48,432 bases of DNA from Euprymna scolopes (GCA_024364805.1 CM044511.1:21080762-21129193); one strand, 5' to 3'. Shown: positions 33,911 through 46,040, counted from the stretch's first letter. Notes: generated from the letters alone by a model not told the origin. Made by a program: numbers and translations.

Positions 33911-34429
33911 TTTATTTGAGGCAAGCTTTGTATAGGTTGGATACCACCTCTGAAGTTATGGTGATCAGAGACACCATCTTTAGGTGATTAAATAAGGGCA
34001 CTTCATGCGTCATTATGTAAGGTCTCTATCATTTTTTTTTTTATTATATTTGTGCTTCTGTTGCAAATATAATAAGGAGGGATTCCAATCACCTAAATTG
34101 AGACAGGTATACACAACTAGTATACTCATGCTAAGTACAGTTTTGAGCCACTGCAAGTTTCAAAATAAATACCTAAAAACTAATAGTGATATGATTAATA
34201 GTATGATTTACTCTCAGCCATCGTGTTCTAGCGTCTACAACTTACAGGTAGATAAGTATCTGATCGAAAAAAGATCATGTGCTGCTATAATAAATTTCCA
34301 TTTATTCTTTGTTAGTATCACCTGTAATAAGAATTGAACCATCGACCTCCTGAATACTGTTGCTTAGAACCAATTGTAACTGAGTATCTTTTTCCATTGT
34401 GCCACATATAGTTGCCCAAGTTTGACATA

Positions 34430-34540
34430 ATAATTCCTGAGTTCAAAAAGAGGCACATCACCGGAAACATATACGATGAGAAGATAGTCTAAATAATTCA
34501 AATACACATTATCAATCCTCATCTACAAAAAATACCATGA
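34430..34540. repeat. Relic of the GAAACGTTGTG-type repeat
   Basis: Contains AGAGGCACATCACCGGAAAC, TAGTCTAAATAATTCAAATA and AATCCTCATCTACAAAA, co-linear with the right part of the element at 33203-33422. Degraded. Confidence 0.35.
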
Positions 34541-34705
34541 CATAAAATTTTGTGCTTATTTTTTTCATAAATGATAAATGTCTATTAATAAAACAAACAG
34601 GTTTTATTAAAGATTATTGTCAGATTTCACCTGGCATGAGTGGGTACCTCAACTAGTTCATATTTAATATTGTTCTTAACTGATAATTATTTTATTTTTA
34701 AACAG

Positions 34706-34912
34706 AGACACCTGTGGACAAGTGTTCACCAGTAACCAAGAATGTGATACTAAAAGTCAACGGCTGTGTGTCCAAAGAATCAGTCGCCCTTATGTCCTGC
34801 AGTGGTTCTTGTCACTCTGAAGCAAATGTTGATTCTACCGGTAATATACAAAGTGAATGTCGTTGCTGTGCCCCAGCCAAAGTCGAAAAGACCTCTGTTT
34901 TGCTTCGATGTG
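34706..34912 (+). CDS. Mucin-like gene, cystine-knot exon 1
   Basis: 207-nt phase 1-1 exon, acceptor TTTAAACAG, donor G|GTAAGT. It encodes the first two thirds of a C-terminal cystine knot: a Cys followed by SPVTKNV, then NGC, a CSGSC pair, EC, RCC and VLLRC. The eight cysteines fall in the same order and near-identical spacing as in the von Willebrand factor/mucin knot, including the C-x-G-x-C element and the adjacent CC. In that family the knot forms tail-to-tail disulfide dimers in the ER. Confidence 0.92.
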
Positions 34913-36321
34913 GTAAGTCACTCTATTATTAAGTAATATATATTGTTTCCTTGTCATTGATAGATTTCTTCCTACAAAATCAATATTTGATTCTGGTGTA
35001 TAAGTTTTACTTGTGAATCATTTCAGCAAGTTGTCAAAAAGAATTATCTGGGTTGTAATTATTTTCAAATGGCTGCCATTGAAAAAAATATGTGGACATA
35101 ACTCTGTATTCGTCCATACAATGTTACTTCCCTTTGATTGAAACAAAATATTTTTGAAAAAAAAAAAAAAAAGAATTGGCATAATTTCAAAAAAGAAAAG
35201 CAAAACAAATAATAAGTAAATACACAACTGGGCAGCGCCAGCTAGGGACAGCTAATTATTGCTATTTTCTGGAAGTTCTCACAGGAGTTATTACCCACGG
35301 CTAATAACAAGTGATGTTCCCTGAAGTCTGAATACGTCACTTGACATTTTTAGTACTTTCTGGTACTTTTGATAATTGTTGCAAATATTTTTGCATTATC
35401 GCAATAGCCATTTACCATGATTTCTCACTAAATAAGGATATTGGCCTTCTCTCGAATTTGAATGGCAATAAGTCTTCCGAAAATTCCAGTACTCTCTGCA
35501 CATTTCTAGTAGAGGTCTGGATGGTGCCTTTCATCCTCTATCTTTCATGATCATTGAAGCCACCTAAGAATAGATTTCACAAGTAACTAATTTTTACGCT
35601 TTTTTTAAAACTATTTCAACGATGATCAATATTATGAGAGGATTGAAAATCTTCACATGCCACTAACTGAAAACAACAGCTAATGCAGAAATACATTCAT
35701 AAGAGATGTTTCTAACGAAAGGGAAAAAATTGTTGTGTTCAAACTATCAATCTATCTACCAATACAAACAATTATAATTGAGTGTTTTTTTGTTTGGATA
35801 AGTTGTGACTCATTAGTTAAAAAAAAAAGTTATTTATGAAATCACTTGATGTGGTTGTCAGGCAGTTTTTGAAGCTGGTGACGATTACACACACATGCAT
35901 TGTATTTTATTTATATAGACAAGCTGTACCTACTCAACATTGCTTGAGATGCAGTGAAGTAATATTAGTTTTTAATTTTATTTATTTACACATTGTTAAA
36001 CTTATATAGAAAAAGAAATAACATTTTAGTGATAAGGTAAAATAGTATATTCTAAAATTGAAAATATGAACTTTTATTTTTAAGTAATTATTTAAAAAAT
36101 CATTATCAGTTATGTGAGATGGAGAGAGTATTTTTTTTTACTATATCATATTCAATTATATCATACTACCAATAACATGCTAGAACAATAACATATGAAA
36201 ATTGGTCAGAAGTAAACTTCGATTTATCAGCTTGATTTAAAAATCTGAGAAGATATTTTTATATATCAGATTTATCATATTTCATTTGTTTTTGTTTTGT
36301 TTTTTTTGTTTATTTTTTTAG
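34913..36321. other. Intron between the two cystine-knot exons
   Basis: Last intron. Contains an A tract near 35157-35173, a GC-richer unclassified block at about 35220-35570, and a short segment at 35920-35970 related to 31430-31480 (both with a hairpin-like ACTCA...TGAG centre). No exon seen. Confidence 0.5.
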
Positions 36322-36422
36322 GATGGGGAAGAGAACGTTTGCACACATTCGATAAAATTATATCTTGTGCATGTCACCAATGCACTGACAGAAAAATCAA
36401 ATCACAAGCACCGCTGGAATAA
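36322..36422 (+). CDS. Mucin-like gene, cystine-knot exon 2 and stop
   Basis: Terminal coding exon after a long T-rich tract and AG at 36320-36321. It completes the knot with Gly-Trp-Gly..., then SCACHQC supplying cysteines 9 to 11, followed by a short Lys/Gln tail and TAA at 36420-36422. With exon 1 this gives 11 cysteines, the number in the VWF-type knot, so the C-terminus looks whole. Confidence 0.9.
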
Positions 36423-36520
36423 CGAAGGAATGGATGGTAATACTGAGTCTAAGATTCGATTATTGAAAATTATTTAAGATTTTTATTTTGTTTTAATAAA
36501 GCGATAATAAATTAATTATT
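36423..36520 (+). promoter_or_regulatory. 3' UTR with polyadenylation signal of the mucin-like gene
   Basis: A canonical AATAAA lies at 36495-36500, about 75 bases past the stop codon, and a second AATAAA-like string follows within 15 bases. Cleavage is expected about 10-30 bases downstream. The short 3' UTR is inferred from the sequence alone. Confidence 0.7.
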
Positions 36521-37906
36521 CAAACTGCAAAAGAAATATGTGTTTTCATTATTCATTTGGTAAAAAAATCATGTTTTGTATTAAGTTGTTCAGAAAATAA
36601 TGACCCATTCTGCCAATAAGCACTTATTTGTTTAACTCCTCATGTGGGATATATTCATTGGGTTTTTTCTTCTTACGAAACTGCTTTAGCTGGCCAGATA
36701 CTATAAAAAATATCGACAACAAGTACCTGACATATTGATCTAGATTTTATTCAACAGCTGTTTTCAAACATTTATTGGAAAGAGTACCTCTTTCAGCTTA
36801 TCATTACAAGTTCAGAATTTCTGAAAATACATTCATAATAGCCGATCCATGAGTTGTTTATGCTAGATGTATTATGATTGAGTTTGAACTCATACAAAAA
36901 AGTATATGTGTTTCTTCTTGCCTCATCATTATTAAGAACTTTTAATGTTTCAAAATTGTGCACTGAAAGAAATTTGAAATTTGTAATGTATACATCACTA
37001 TACAAAAGCATTCACAATATTTTATAAAACACTGCAAAAATAACAAGCTAAATTAACTTTGAGAAAGCGAATGGAAAAAATCGCCCAATATTTTCCGAAT
37101 GACCTAATATAACCAAATCTTGACATACAGGCTTTATTGAAGTAATATGTGATAAAGGTTTAAGCATAAACGTTTTCAAATTTGTAATGGGCTACAGTGG
37201 TGGTAAAGAGATAGGGTAGGTATCAATTAACTAGTAGTGTTGGACGATTAATTGGAATCGGGAATTTAAAAATTGAAAATTTGAGGGGGATATCAGCATT
37301 CGCTATCAGAATTGGAAAAAATTTAGTCTAATTTCCGATTTCGACAGCGATTCTTTTAATATATATTTTAAATTTAATCCTTACAAGTGGACAAAAATGT
37401 GAAAAAATGTAAACATTTTCAAAGACCCGTTGTTGAGTTGAATCAGGGATAAGTGAATTAATCTTTACCTCTCTGTAGTAAAACAACTTTTCATCAGTTC
37501 TTTGAGTTTGGTTTTATCATGTCTGTCACTTATTCCAGGAGGCAGTCGTCGTCTTTTTAATCTGAAACCAGACCCTACCTCTTCTCACCATATCTGTATA
37601 CTGACTATAAAAAGAAGTTTCTAAATATATAAAATGTTGTTTAGGATGGAGATAGAAGGCAATAAAATGAAGAATAATAAAAATGATTCTTGGTTATTAA
37701 TATTATTTAAACCGTTTAACAGTTTAGTTGTTACATTTCTCTTCCACTGACAAAGCAGTGAACATTTTCCAACATTAAAAAGTAAGTGTATTTAAAAAAT
37801 ATATATTTTAAAAAAGTTTAAAATGTGTTTATGAATAAAAAAAATAACTACTAACATGTTCATATTAACTTTTATTTCATATTTAAACTTATATTTTAAT
37901 CTATAT
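36521..37906. other. Downstream intergenic, no gene seen
   Basis: AT-rich, no supportable open frame with recognisable content. The block at about 37225-37350 (TTGGACGATTAATTGGAATC...) resembles the edge of a DNA transposon but could not be delimited. Confidence 0.45.
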
Positions 37907-38086
37907 TTGTACATCTTTTGGTCAAGATCAAAGTGTAGTATCTGTTCTTCAGATGCTGCACTTCATTTTCTTGTTCTCTTTCGGTGGAGGAGAAACCCTT
38001 CACGACTGAGACAATTTTTATTTTTGTACCTTTTCTCCACGTTAAAAAACGACCCTGGTGTCTAACTCTGTCCCGTGGGGAGGCAT
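37907..38086 (+). repeat. U2-snRNA-like repeat, copy 2
   Basis: Plus-strand counterpart of the 1948-2117 element. It has CTTTTGGTCAAGATCAAAG then TGTAGTATCTGTTCTT, which keeps the exact U2 branch-point-pairing segment. Then come CGGTGGAGGAGAAACC, an ATTTTTATTTTTG Sm-like stretch, CTTTTCTCCACGTTAAAAAA and a GGGGAGGCAT end. The last ~75 bases are almost identical to copy 1. Possible identities are a SINE with an snRNA-derived head, retroposed snRNA, or a lineage-specific snRNA variant. Confidence 0.65.
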
Positions 38087-39576
38087 AGTAAATAGGTACA
38101 TCACTACTTAAAACTAAAATGAGATTCTACCATCTTAAACGATTATGTGTGAACACTATGAAAAACTTGAAAGAAAGAAAAAAAATCGAAGATTTTAAAA
38201 TTTAGAGTAGAGGATCAGTTTTACATATTAATTTAATGCAAAATAACCTCCCATTTCCGAGACATTTTAGCATTTCAGAGCAGTTAACCAAAAATTGTTA
38301 CTTTTATCTTAGAGATGAATTTTGTGCATTTATCTGAGAGGAGTTTACTTTTCAAAGCGATTATGCATAGTTTTATGACCTTGCCAGTAAAACTTAAAGT
38401 TAGTAAAAAAAAAAAAAAAAATTAGTGAATATTTGTAAAAAGTTAGAAAGATCTGGAAATAATGATCATTTTATATTAAATGCATATACGAAACTGATCT
38501 AAATTCTGAAATAATTGTTTTTTTCCAGGGGGTTTACATGTAATCTAAAAAAGTAGAATTTCGTTGGGGTGGGGCATGTATTTTAGTTGAAAAAGTTTCT
38601 CTACAAATTTGACATTATTATTAGTCATAGTATTACTATTATTAATACTATTTATATCTTGTTTTTCTCTCTACAGTAAAACAAATCAATCTATCCATCT
38701 ATATATCTGTTATATTGACAGCTGCAATAACCGACCAAGTCTTTATAATTCGGTTAAAAAGATGAACATTATTTAATAATAGAGAACGTATATAATAGTT
38801 AACAAAGAATCTCTACCGTGTTTATTTTTCATGTTAATAAAAGTTTTCTAAATAGTAACATTATTATTTAGAAACTCATTCTTAACATAGGTGGCTTTTT
38901 TTTTTTTAACTATTCTGTCCCTACACTGTCTTCTTATTTTTCATGCCACAATTGTCATTTATTTTCAAGTGCTTATGAAAGCATTCAAATATCATTTTTG
39001 TTTTCAACTAATGATGAACTAATAGAAATCAACTTTATTTTAAAAGAGAAATAAATCTTTACTTGCTTCAATATTTTCAATCAATTTACAAGAGAAATAT
39101 TCAAGAAAAATATTTAGAAAGATCTACTCATGTAATATACCCACCCTCGATGGTACATTTTATGTTTGCAAAAATATATGCAGACATTTTACAATCATTA
39201 GAAACTCTTTTTTTTTTTTAAATCAACAAATCTCTCATTACATATTCAGAAATTTAAAAACAATTGGAATCACAATCGGTAACAGTATCAGAATCGGAAA
39301 TTTGCACCATCAATAAGTGGTAAGGCTAGGTTTTGTCATGTTAGTTATTATAAGAATCTTATGTAAATTTTCTCTATAAATAAGCATAGATTATTGAAGG
39401 AAATATCTGCTTGGTATTTGACCCATTATGGTAATCAAGACCATTAGAGTTAAACCCTTGTGACTTTTTTTCTTGGCAGCCTCCTCAATCAGAGAAAAAA
39501 TCGATGCATCTTCACTTCAGATGGCATGGAAGATCATACAAAAATCTGTGAAAATCTCCATCAATGTTTGATATAC

Positions 39577-39609
<33 letters not shown>

Positions 39610-41229
39610 TTCATGATTGTTACATTTTAGAAAAATACAAATAATAATACTTTGTGTTAATCCCTTTTTCAATGAATATTTCAAAATATACCAACAATAT
39701 GTTTAAGATATTATGTGTAGATATATAATGTATCTATATAATAAAGTCTTCTATTTCTGGACTTGTCATCAATATGTTCCTTTTTATGAAATCAACAATT
39801 CTTTCTTAATAGCAAGTTAATTATGATAAATTTCCATTTGTGTTCTTTACAAAATGCTTCAAATTTTCAATCAATTTCATAAATTCGAACTTATATCTGG
39901 TTAGGTATTTCTATGAGTAACAGCCAGTTTCTGATATTCACCGTTTATTTTCATCAACAAAGATAAAATCGCTACATTTGTTACATCTGAAAAATGCAAA
40001 TGACGTCCAAAATCGTTGGGTAAGTAAATACTCATAGATTTTACTTTGCCTACGTTAAAGTTTTGTTTGCAAAATTAAATTCAACACTCGTAGAAAAGTT
40101 TATTTATTCACAATTTCATTACTAATCTAATCCTCAATTATTCACACATTTACTTTTTTGTTTGCAAACTTTACGAGTAGAAAATAAAAATAAAATCTAG
40201 CAGTAACCAATATCAGGAGAGCTTATAGTATGAATTTTAAAAACAATGATTCAATTAACTCATGAGGAAAATGTGCGCATATGTTAACTAGTGGCTAAGT
40301 AGTAGACGACATTATCTGAAAACCTGTCAAGTTCAGATCCAGTTCGTTCCACAGAAACAGTTTCATCAAACCTACACTTGACCTTGTGTCTAACTTCATC
40401 GAAAGGACGTAAATAAAATACACATGCTAACTTGTCTTATTATAATACAAACCTCAGTTTTATAAATGAAAAATGTAAACTGTAAATGAGGATGAAAATA
40501 AAAATTTCAACAACATTAACATCTAAGAAATAAAACCTTTTAACTAGAAAATTTCTACAAAAATAATTTTTATCTACATTCCGCTGCTCATTTAATAAAA
40601 TGTAAAAGTTAACTTTATAAAAAGATTTCTAACATATCAGACTATTCTCTCATAAAAATAGCGAAATCATACGCAAATAAATAATCGCTGTTCATTCATT
40701 CCGTATCCTTTATAACCAAATAAAAGCTTAATTAATTGTGATCACTTTTTGATGAGTTTGAAGACTTTAAACTGTCGTTTGAAAAGCAATTTTGAGTTTA
40801 ATTAAACATTTAGTTTCAGAAGGCAAGGAAATACAAATTATCACCGTGTTCTACAAAATTAAAAAAAAAACGTTTTGAAAATTAACTGAAAAACTTTATG
40901 ATTTTATATCACAGTTATGTAATCACAAGAAAAATGTGCACGCATGCACAAAGTTGTTGCATCATTTCATTGATATAAACATAAATCATTGTTTTTCAAA
41001 TTATATAATATCCAATATGAATAAGGATAGAAAATGCAATGTGATTATCAGCTGAGAAATAAAACGCTGATGTGTTTTTATAGAGTCACAAACAGTTTGG
41101 CTTTAAATATTATCACAAATGATAACTTCCATGCAATCAAATCACACTACTGACATTACACGACAGATTTCAACTACAATAGGCTATGCATGTTTGAGTT
41201 GCATAGAGGGCATTCATATTGATGAGGGG
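38087..41229. other. Intergenic AT-rich stretch, no gene seen
   Basis: Contains A tracts at 38406-38421 and 39578-39607 and scattered simple repeats. No splice-supported exon, RNA gene or recognisable transposase. Confidence 0.5.
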
Positions 41230-41660
41230 AAGACAGAAGAGAAGGAGAACGACATTTATACATTTTACTGTCTGTGGTTCTTATATCATATATTGTAGAG
41301 AGGAGGTTTATCAGTTCTTATAACACAGGAGGGGGCAGTCATTACTTATGATAGAGAGGGTGAGGACACATTACTTAGATGGTTTATACACAAAGTTCAT
41401 TATAACGATGAGTGGATACAATGTTCATATAAAGGATGTTTCACATTACCTTTAATTGTTGAAGAATGACACAACACAAAGACGCAGTTACAAAATATGA
41501 TGTGTTCTTTTATTACATTCGGCTGGTTGCAATTATGATGACATCCAGGAATTCAAAAGTCGACGACATGATTAAAAAACTCTCTAACCCTTCGCTTCCA
41601 AAGGGGGACACTCTTCTGACCAATGTCAGCTCTGTCTCCCGTCTGTCCAACTCTTTCTAA
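41230..41660. repeat. Dispersed repeat, copy 2 (LTR-like on the minus strand)
   Basis: Counterpart of 31690-32060; see that entry for the shared strings. The short frame 41466-41660 inside it has no recognisable protein content. Confidence 0.35.
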
Positions 41661-42130
41661 TCTACTAAAACTAGCAAACTATATTGAGAATTCATTTTCT
41701 GCTATAACATCATGCACATGTCCAAGAATGTGCTCGACCCACGTGGCCTGAACTCATGTGGCTTAAACATGCATGGTTCGCACATGTCCAAACCATTTCT
41801 GCAGACAAAGAATTCTTCTAACATATTTTTCGACCTTACTTATTTTTCAACATATTTAAATTTGCTATTGTTCATTCTTCTAACTGACCTTATTTTAATT
41901 CAGTTTTCATAAAAAAGAATTGAACAATCAAAATTCCTTTTACTCAAACATATCTACTATTTTATATTAAATTGAACAATGCGAATTCTTTCCTGAATCT
42001 ATTTCCGAATCTTGCTTACCAGGTTCGAATCTCGGTCTATCTAATCTCATTTTTACTTATTTAATGTTTTTCTAATTTACAAGAAAAGGGGACCTTTCTT
42101 GTAACATTTGTACTAAATTTCGTCAACCGA

Positions 42131-42265
42131 TGATAAAAAAGAAATAATAATTGCCTAAGTCGTGAAGGATTTGAACTGCATTGAGCTACGCATATTTGCA
42201 CTAAAATAATGATAAAAAGAAATAATAATTGTCTCAATCATGAAGAATTTCAACTGCAAGAACCC
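42131..42265. repeat. ~75-90-bp tandem duplication
   Basis: GATAAAAA...GAAATAATAATTG...TGAAG-ATTT-AACTGCA occurs twice in tandem at about 42131 and 42208. Short, non-coding. Confidence 0.65.
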
Positions 42266-42689
42266 ATGCATGTATGTTCTGCAATGCAGCTTTCTTTTTT
42301 CTGTTTATATTAGAATGAAAGGAAGTAATCAAATACATTCAATTTCATAGGAAATCAATCTGATACTGTTAAACTGATCGTATTCATTGCACACATTCAT
42401 CGCATTAAACTCAGCTAGAGCGCATTTTAAATCAATCTGCCTACTTCTGCATATCGCACCTATGAAACATTCTAAAGAAACAACCGGTACTACAGCTATT
42501 AGGAAGAATCAGCACAAGTTTGGATCCAACCAAATACACCTAGCATCGCCCAGATATAAACCAACTAAAGAACAACATATGAACATTGGTAATTGCTCTT
42601 ATCATGTATTACCATATGTAAAAATCGGAATGAGATGGCAGGGGTGCATAGTCATTGCTAAGATCTCATTCTGATTTATAAAGTTTTAT

Positions 42690-43260
42690 CCTAACATGAC
42701 ATAACACAAACTTGATGGAGACTTTTCGAAGTTATCAAAATAACAGTAGCAGCGTCAACAAAATTGGCAGCAGGAGCAGCAACAAAATTAGTAGCAGGGG
42801 CAGCAAGAAGGATTTCTGCAAAAATAATTAATTCTGATTGGTTAGAATCATAGAGTTTAATTGGTTGTTGTGACCTAATCATAACACAGTTGCCGTGGGA
42901 GCTGGACACCTGCCAAATTTCTTGATATGAGGCAGAGTGCAAGCTCACCCAGCAGAGCGACTCGGAGGAGCAGCAACGTTGCCAAATGAATCCTTGTCAG
43001 TTAAAACAACAACTCTCATAAGAGAACTGCCAATTTTGACCCTGGCCACTAGCCTAAGTGTTCTGGACAACTCACACGATAATTTCTAAACAACAGTGAC
43101 GTTGTCACCATCTTCTCAATAACCAGCAGCAGCGCCATTACAGTCTTCCTCCAACTATTATCACAATGATGGCCAACATCACTCTGATATAGTCTCATGA
43201 TAAATTCTACATGGACAGTCTGGCTTTAAATATCATCACAAATGATAACTTTCAACGTGA
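42690..43260. other. Unclassified repeat-like region
   Basis: Holds AGCAGC/AACAAAATT trinucleotide-rich runs at 42745-42815 and a string (CTGGCTTTAAATAT-ATCACA then AATGATAACT) that also occurs at 41098. Probably dispersed repeat; no protein supported. Confidence 0.35.
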
Positions 43261-43359
43261 TCTTTGATGCTTCCGTTCAGACTTGAAAAACAAAGGATAC
43301 CTTCTGAACTGGCAGCTGCACATGTAATTGTGAGGCAAGGGTTGTGCAATTTCCAACCA

Positions 43360-43440
43360 CACCTCCTCTGGCCTTCGTCAGGTGGGGGCCAGAGGAATAG
43401 TTGGCCGAAACGTTGTGAAACAACTTCTAGAAGATGAGGA
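43360..43440. repeat. GAAACGTTGTG-type repeat with hairpin
   Basis: CCTCTGGCC...GGCCAGAGG forms a hairpin, followed by GGCCGAAACGTTGTGAAAC. Related core to 33280-33330. Ends not determined. Confidence 0.45.
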
Positions 43441-43507
43441 GAATATTCTGCAATAAAAAAAAATGGATAAATAATACAAATTACTCATCTCAATAATGTA
43501 ATGCTGA

Positions 43508-43618
43508 GATACAGCACCTTGAAGTCCCAAATGGTCACTCATTTAGTACTGACCAGGTTCAACGTTGCTTAACTTTGGTGATCCAGCAGGAACCGGTGTC
43601 AACATGATTATATTGTAC
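43508..43618 (-). repeat. 5S-rRNA-like repeat, copy 2
   Basis: Minus-strand sequence matches 5S rRNA from near its 5' part to the 3' GGTGCTGTA end, including CTGGTCAGTACTAAATG and TTAAGCAAC. It is better preserved than 30567-30679 but still too diverged for a functional 5S gene. Confidence 0.65.
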
Positions 43619-44189
43619 AACACAATCAAATTATTCATTATATAACAGTGTCAATACTCTTATGAATGAACATTACACTTTATTATTTAATTAATTGGAA
43701 TTTTTATTGCATGTTATATTTTCTCACTTTTATTTTTCTTGTTTACATTTGTAACTAATTTCTGCAGTTAAAACAACTGAAAATTCATGTTAAAGATGTG
43801 CACATACTTTGCCAAAAAGAAAAATGAAAAAAATAAATCAGTTATCATTTTAGTCAAGTATGCACCTCTCGATAGCAATAAAATTATAAAGTAACTCTGC
43901 GTTTGCATGTGCGTTGTATCTGAAACTATGTTACGTTGATATTTATTTACTATTAATCAAATATTTATTAAAATCAAAAATGCAAAACGAAACCTTTGAA
44001 TTTCTACTTGCAAAAATAATTTACTTAAGAAATTTAATCCATCAGAATTCATTTTGGTTGTTTGGTAAAGAGTTATTTAAATCTTGTTATAACTGAAAAC
44101 AGTGAATTACTTTCTGACCCTTCGAAACTTGTAAAGAATTTGGAAGCCTTTTGATTGTCAAATTAAGTCAATTTCGCTTTTAATATACA

Positions 44190-44582
44190 CTAGCGGGGGG
44201 GTACCCGGCGTTGCCCGGGTGTTTGTAGGTGTGTGTGTGTTTTGGGGTAAATTAAAATAAAAATCGTTGGTTTAAAAAAAAACAAAAAACGAAGCCTTGA
44301 CGCGCAGTTGGAAAATAATAAAGTGTGAAAAAAAAAACGCGCGACTTGGCAGGTGCCCGTTTTTGACGAGTTATAACTTTGAGCGATCGAAAATTGTTGA
44401 ATATTTATCTTTTGAAAGTCGGTCAAATTAAATAGACAGGCACCCCGGTTGTTAACTCGTTCATTTAGGCGCGATATAAAAAGTTTTAAGAAGTTGTGAG
44501 GCGACCAATCGATTCTTGGAAAAAAGCCTTTCTTGGACATACACACACACACACAAACATTTTCGCTTTTATATTTATAGAT
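44190..44582. mobile_element. GC-headed short interspersed repeat
   Basis: Starts CTAGCGGGGGGGTACCCGGC and GTTGCCCGGG, strikingly GC-rich in an AT-rich setting, and ends in a CACACA tract followed by TTTATATTTATAGAT. A head containing GTACCCGGCGTTGCCCGGG with a TATAGAT-type tail recurs as a dispersed repeat in many invertebrate genomes as I recall; I cannot assign its class here. Not coding. Confidence 0.5.
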
Positions 44583-46040
44583 AACAAATTCTCATTTATT
44601 AAAAGCTTGAAAGATTTGAAAGCCATTTACATTAGAATTTAGGTTTGATTAATGATCAAACTAAAACATAAAAATCACATTTAACTTTCAAAATCCTACA
44701 TGCAAAAAATAAACCAAAACATAAAAGTTTAGTTAAAAAGAAAAAAGAAACAAAAAGCAAAAACAAAATATCCTTTTTTAATCTCAGCAAGTTTGTGGTG
44801 GCAATATGGAAAAAAGCATTTACAAATATACTAGTTCTGCAAACATGTCCTTTTTACTCCAACACTAATCCTAAGTCCAGGTGGCAATAAAAAAAAAACA
44901 GAAATTCTATCATATAAACATAAGGACAATACATAGATATCTAGGAGAGAAATGGTTGACTTGTTCAGTTAATTACAAATGACAACTAATTAGAATAAAT
45001 TAAAAACAGATTTTTTTAAACATAATTCAATCGCAAAACAAAAGTATATTTTAGCATGTATTTTATGTTATTTCTCCCAAGGAAGTCATGTTTTCAGTCA
45101 AGTTTGTGTATTCACTATATTTGTTTGTTTGTGTACAATCTAGCATCCACATCTTTTTATTAATTGTCACCAAACTTGGTCAAAATATTGATTAAGATCT
45201 AATTTAGAATACATTTAATTTGGGGACATATAGATCAAAAGCCATGAAAAAGGTGAAAGTCACATTCAGCAATAACTTAGGTTCTGCTTGTGATAGACTT
45301 ACTACTCAGTTTTTATTGTTGCCAATGAAACCCCGCATCTTATATGACCTTGGAAAGTTCAGCCAAGATCGAAACTTTTATGGAATTTTAACTTTGATTT
45401 TTCTAAATTTGATGGCTCGATCCAATGCTTTTTTTTTTTTCATAACAGTTGTAGTGACTGAATCGCAGACCAATTTCTATGAATGCTAAAAAGCAAATGG
45501 TTCTAACAGGTACTTTCTTTATTTATCTGCCTTTTTTGGATTCATTTTCAATAGCAATTAAGTTTTCACAGGGACATGTTAACTAAAAGTATTTTCAACT
45601 AATGAAAATCATTTCCAATCCATAAAAATAACAAATCTATATGAAAGAAATAAGACGATGCAAACTTTAAAAATTCAATAAGATGTGTTCAACAAAATCA
45701 GTATTCTAGGGATTTCATCAGCCGATCGCATCCATCAAACAGGATCCCAAGAATGTATACTCTATCCCCCTCCCCCACTCATGCTTTTGGCCGGGGAGTC
45801 AAAGAGAACAGAATTCAATAACAATCTTCTCCATCTTGGGCACACATTCTTACACACTAGCAAAAGTCAGGCAAAAAGAAACTACTCCCAATTACATAAA
45901 CACCAACAAGAACAAAGTAAACAGATGCATACACATATACAATGCTATACTAACAAATATTTGTGACTTAACTCAATTTTCGTTACCCAAACTCAAATTT
46001 TGATAAATGAACATTTTGTAGCAGAAACAAATAGAACTCT
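44583..46040. other. Intergenic, no gene seen
   Basis: AT-rich. The open frame at 45220-45489 has no motif I recognise and sits in what looks like repeat-derived sequence. Confidence 0.4.

Larger units (their letters stand above)
2695..36422 (+). other. 3' part of a secreted mucin-like gene (18 exons in window)
   Basis: Spliced gene model assembled by eye from GT-AG boundaries. All internal exons start and end in phase 1, and the 18 exons sum to 3,134 nt, which keeps one open frame to the TAA at 36420-36422. The product is a chain of Thr/Ser/Pro-rich linkers alternating with five copies of a ~148-residue module, ending in an 11-Cys cystine knot like that of von Willebrand factor and gel-forming mucins. 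Knots of that family dimerise the protein in the ER, so a secreted, O-glycosylated, disulfide-linked polymer (mucus, egg coat or integument) is the inferred role. No start codon or signal peptide is in the window; the gene continues to the left. Exon order is A-B-D-C, A-B-D-C, A-C, A-C, A-C, E, F, knot 1, knot 2. Gene name not recognised. Confidence 0.85.

Noticed and set aside
37225-39320. A hAT-like transposon bounded by TTGGACGATTAATTGG and a reverse-oriented GGTGCAAATTTCCGATTC
   Set aside because: The inverted similarity is weak, no 8-bp duplication was found and no transposase frame lies between.
39470-39610. Processed pseudogene ending in a ~30-base A tract
   Set aside because: No recognisable coding sequence precedes the tract and no flanking duplication was found.
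42387-42674. 95-codon open frame as a gene
   Set aside because: No recognisable domain; surrounded by repeat-like sequence.
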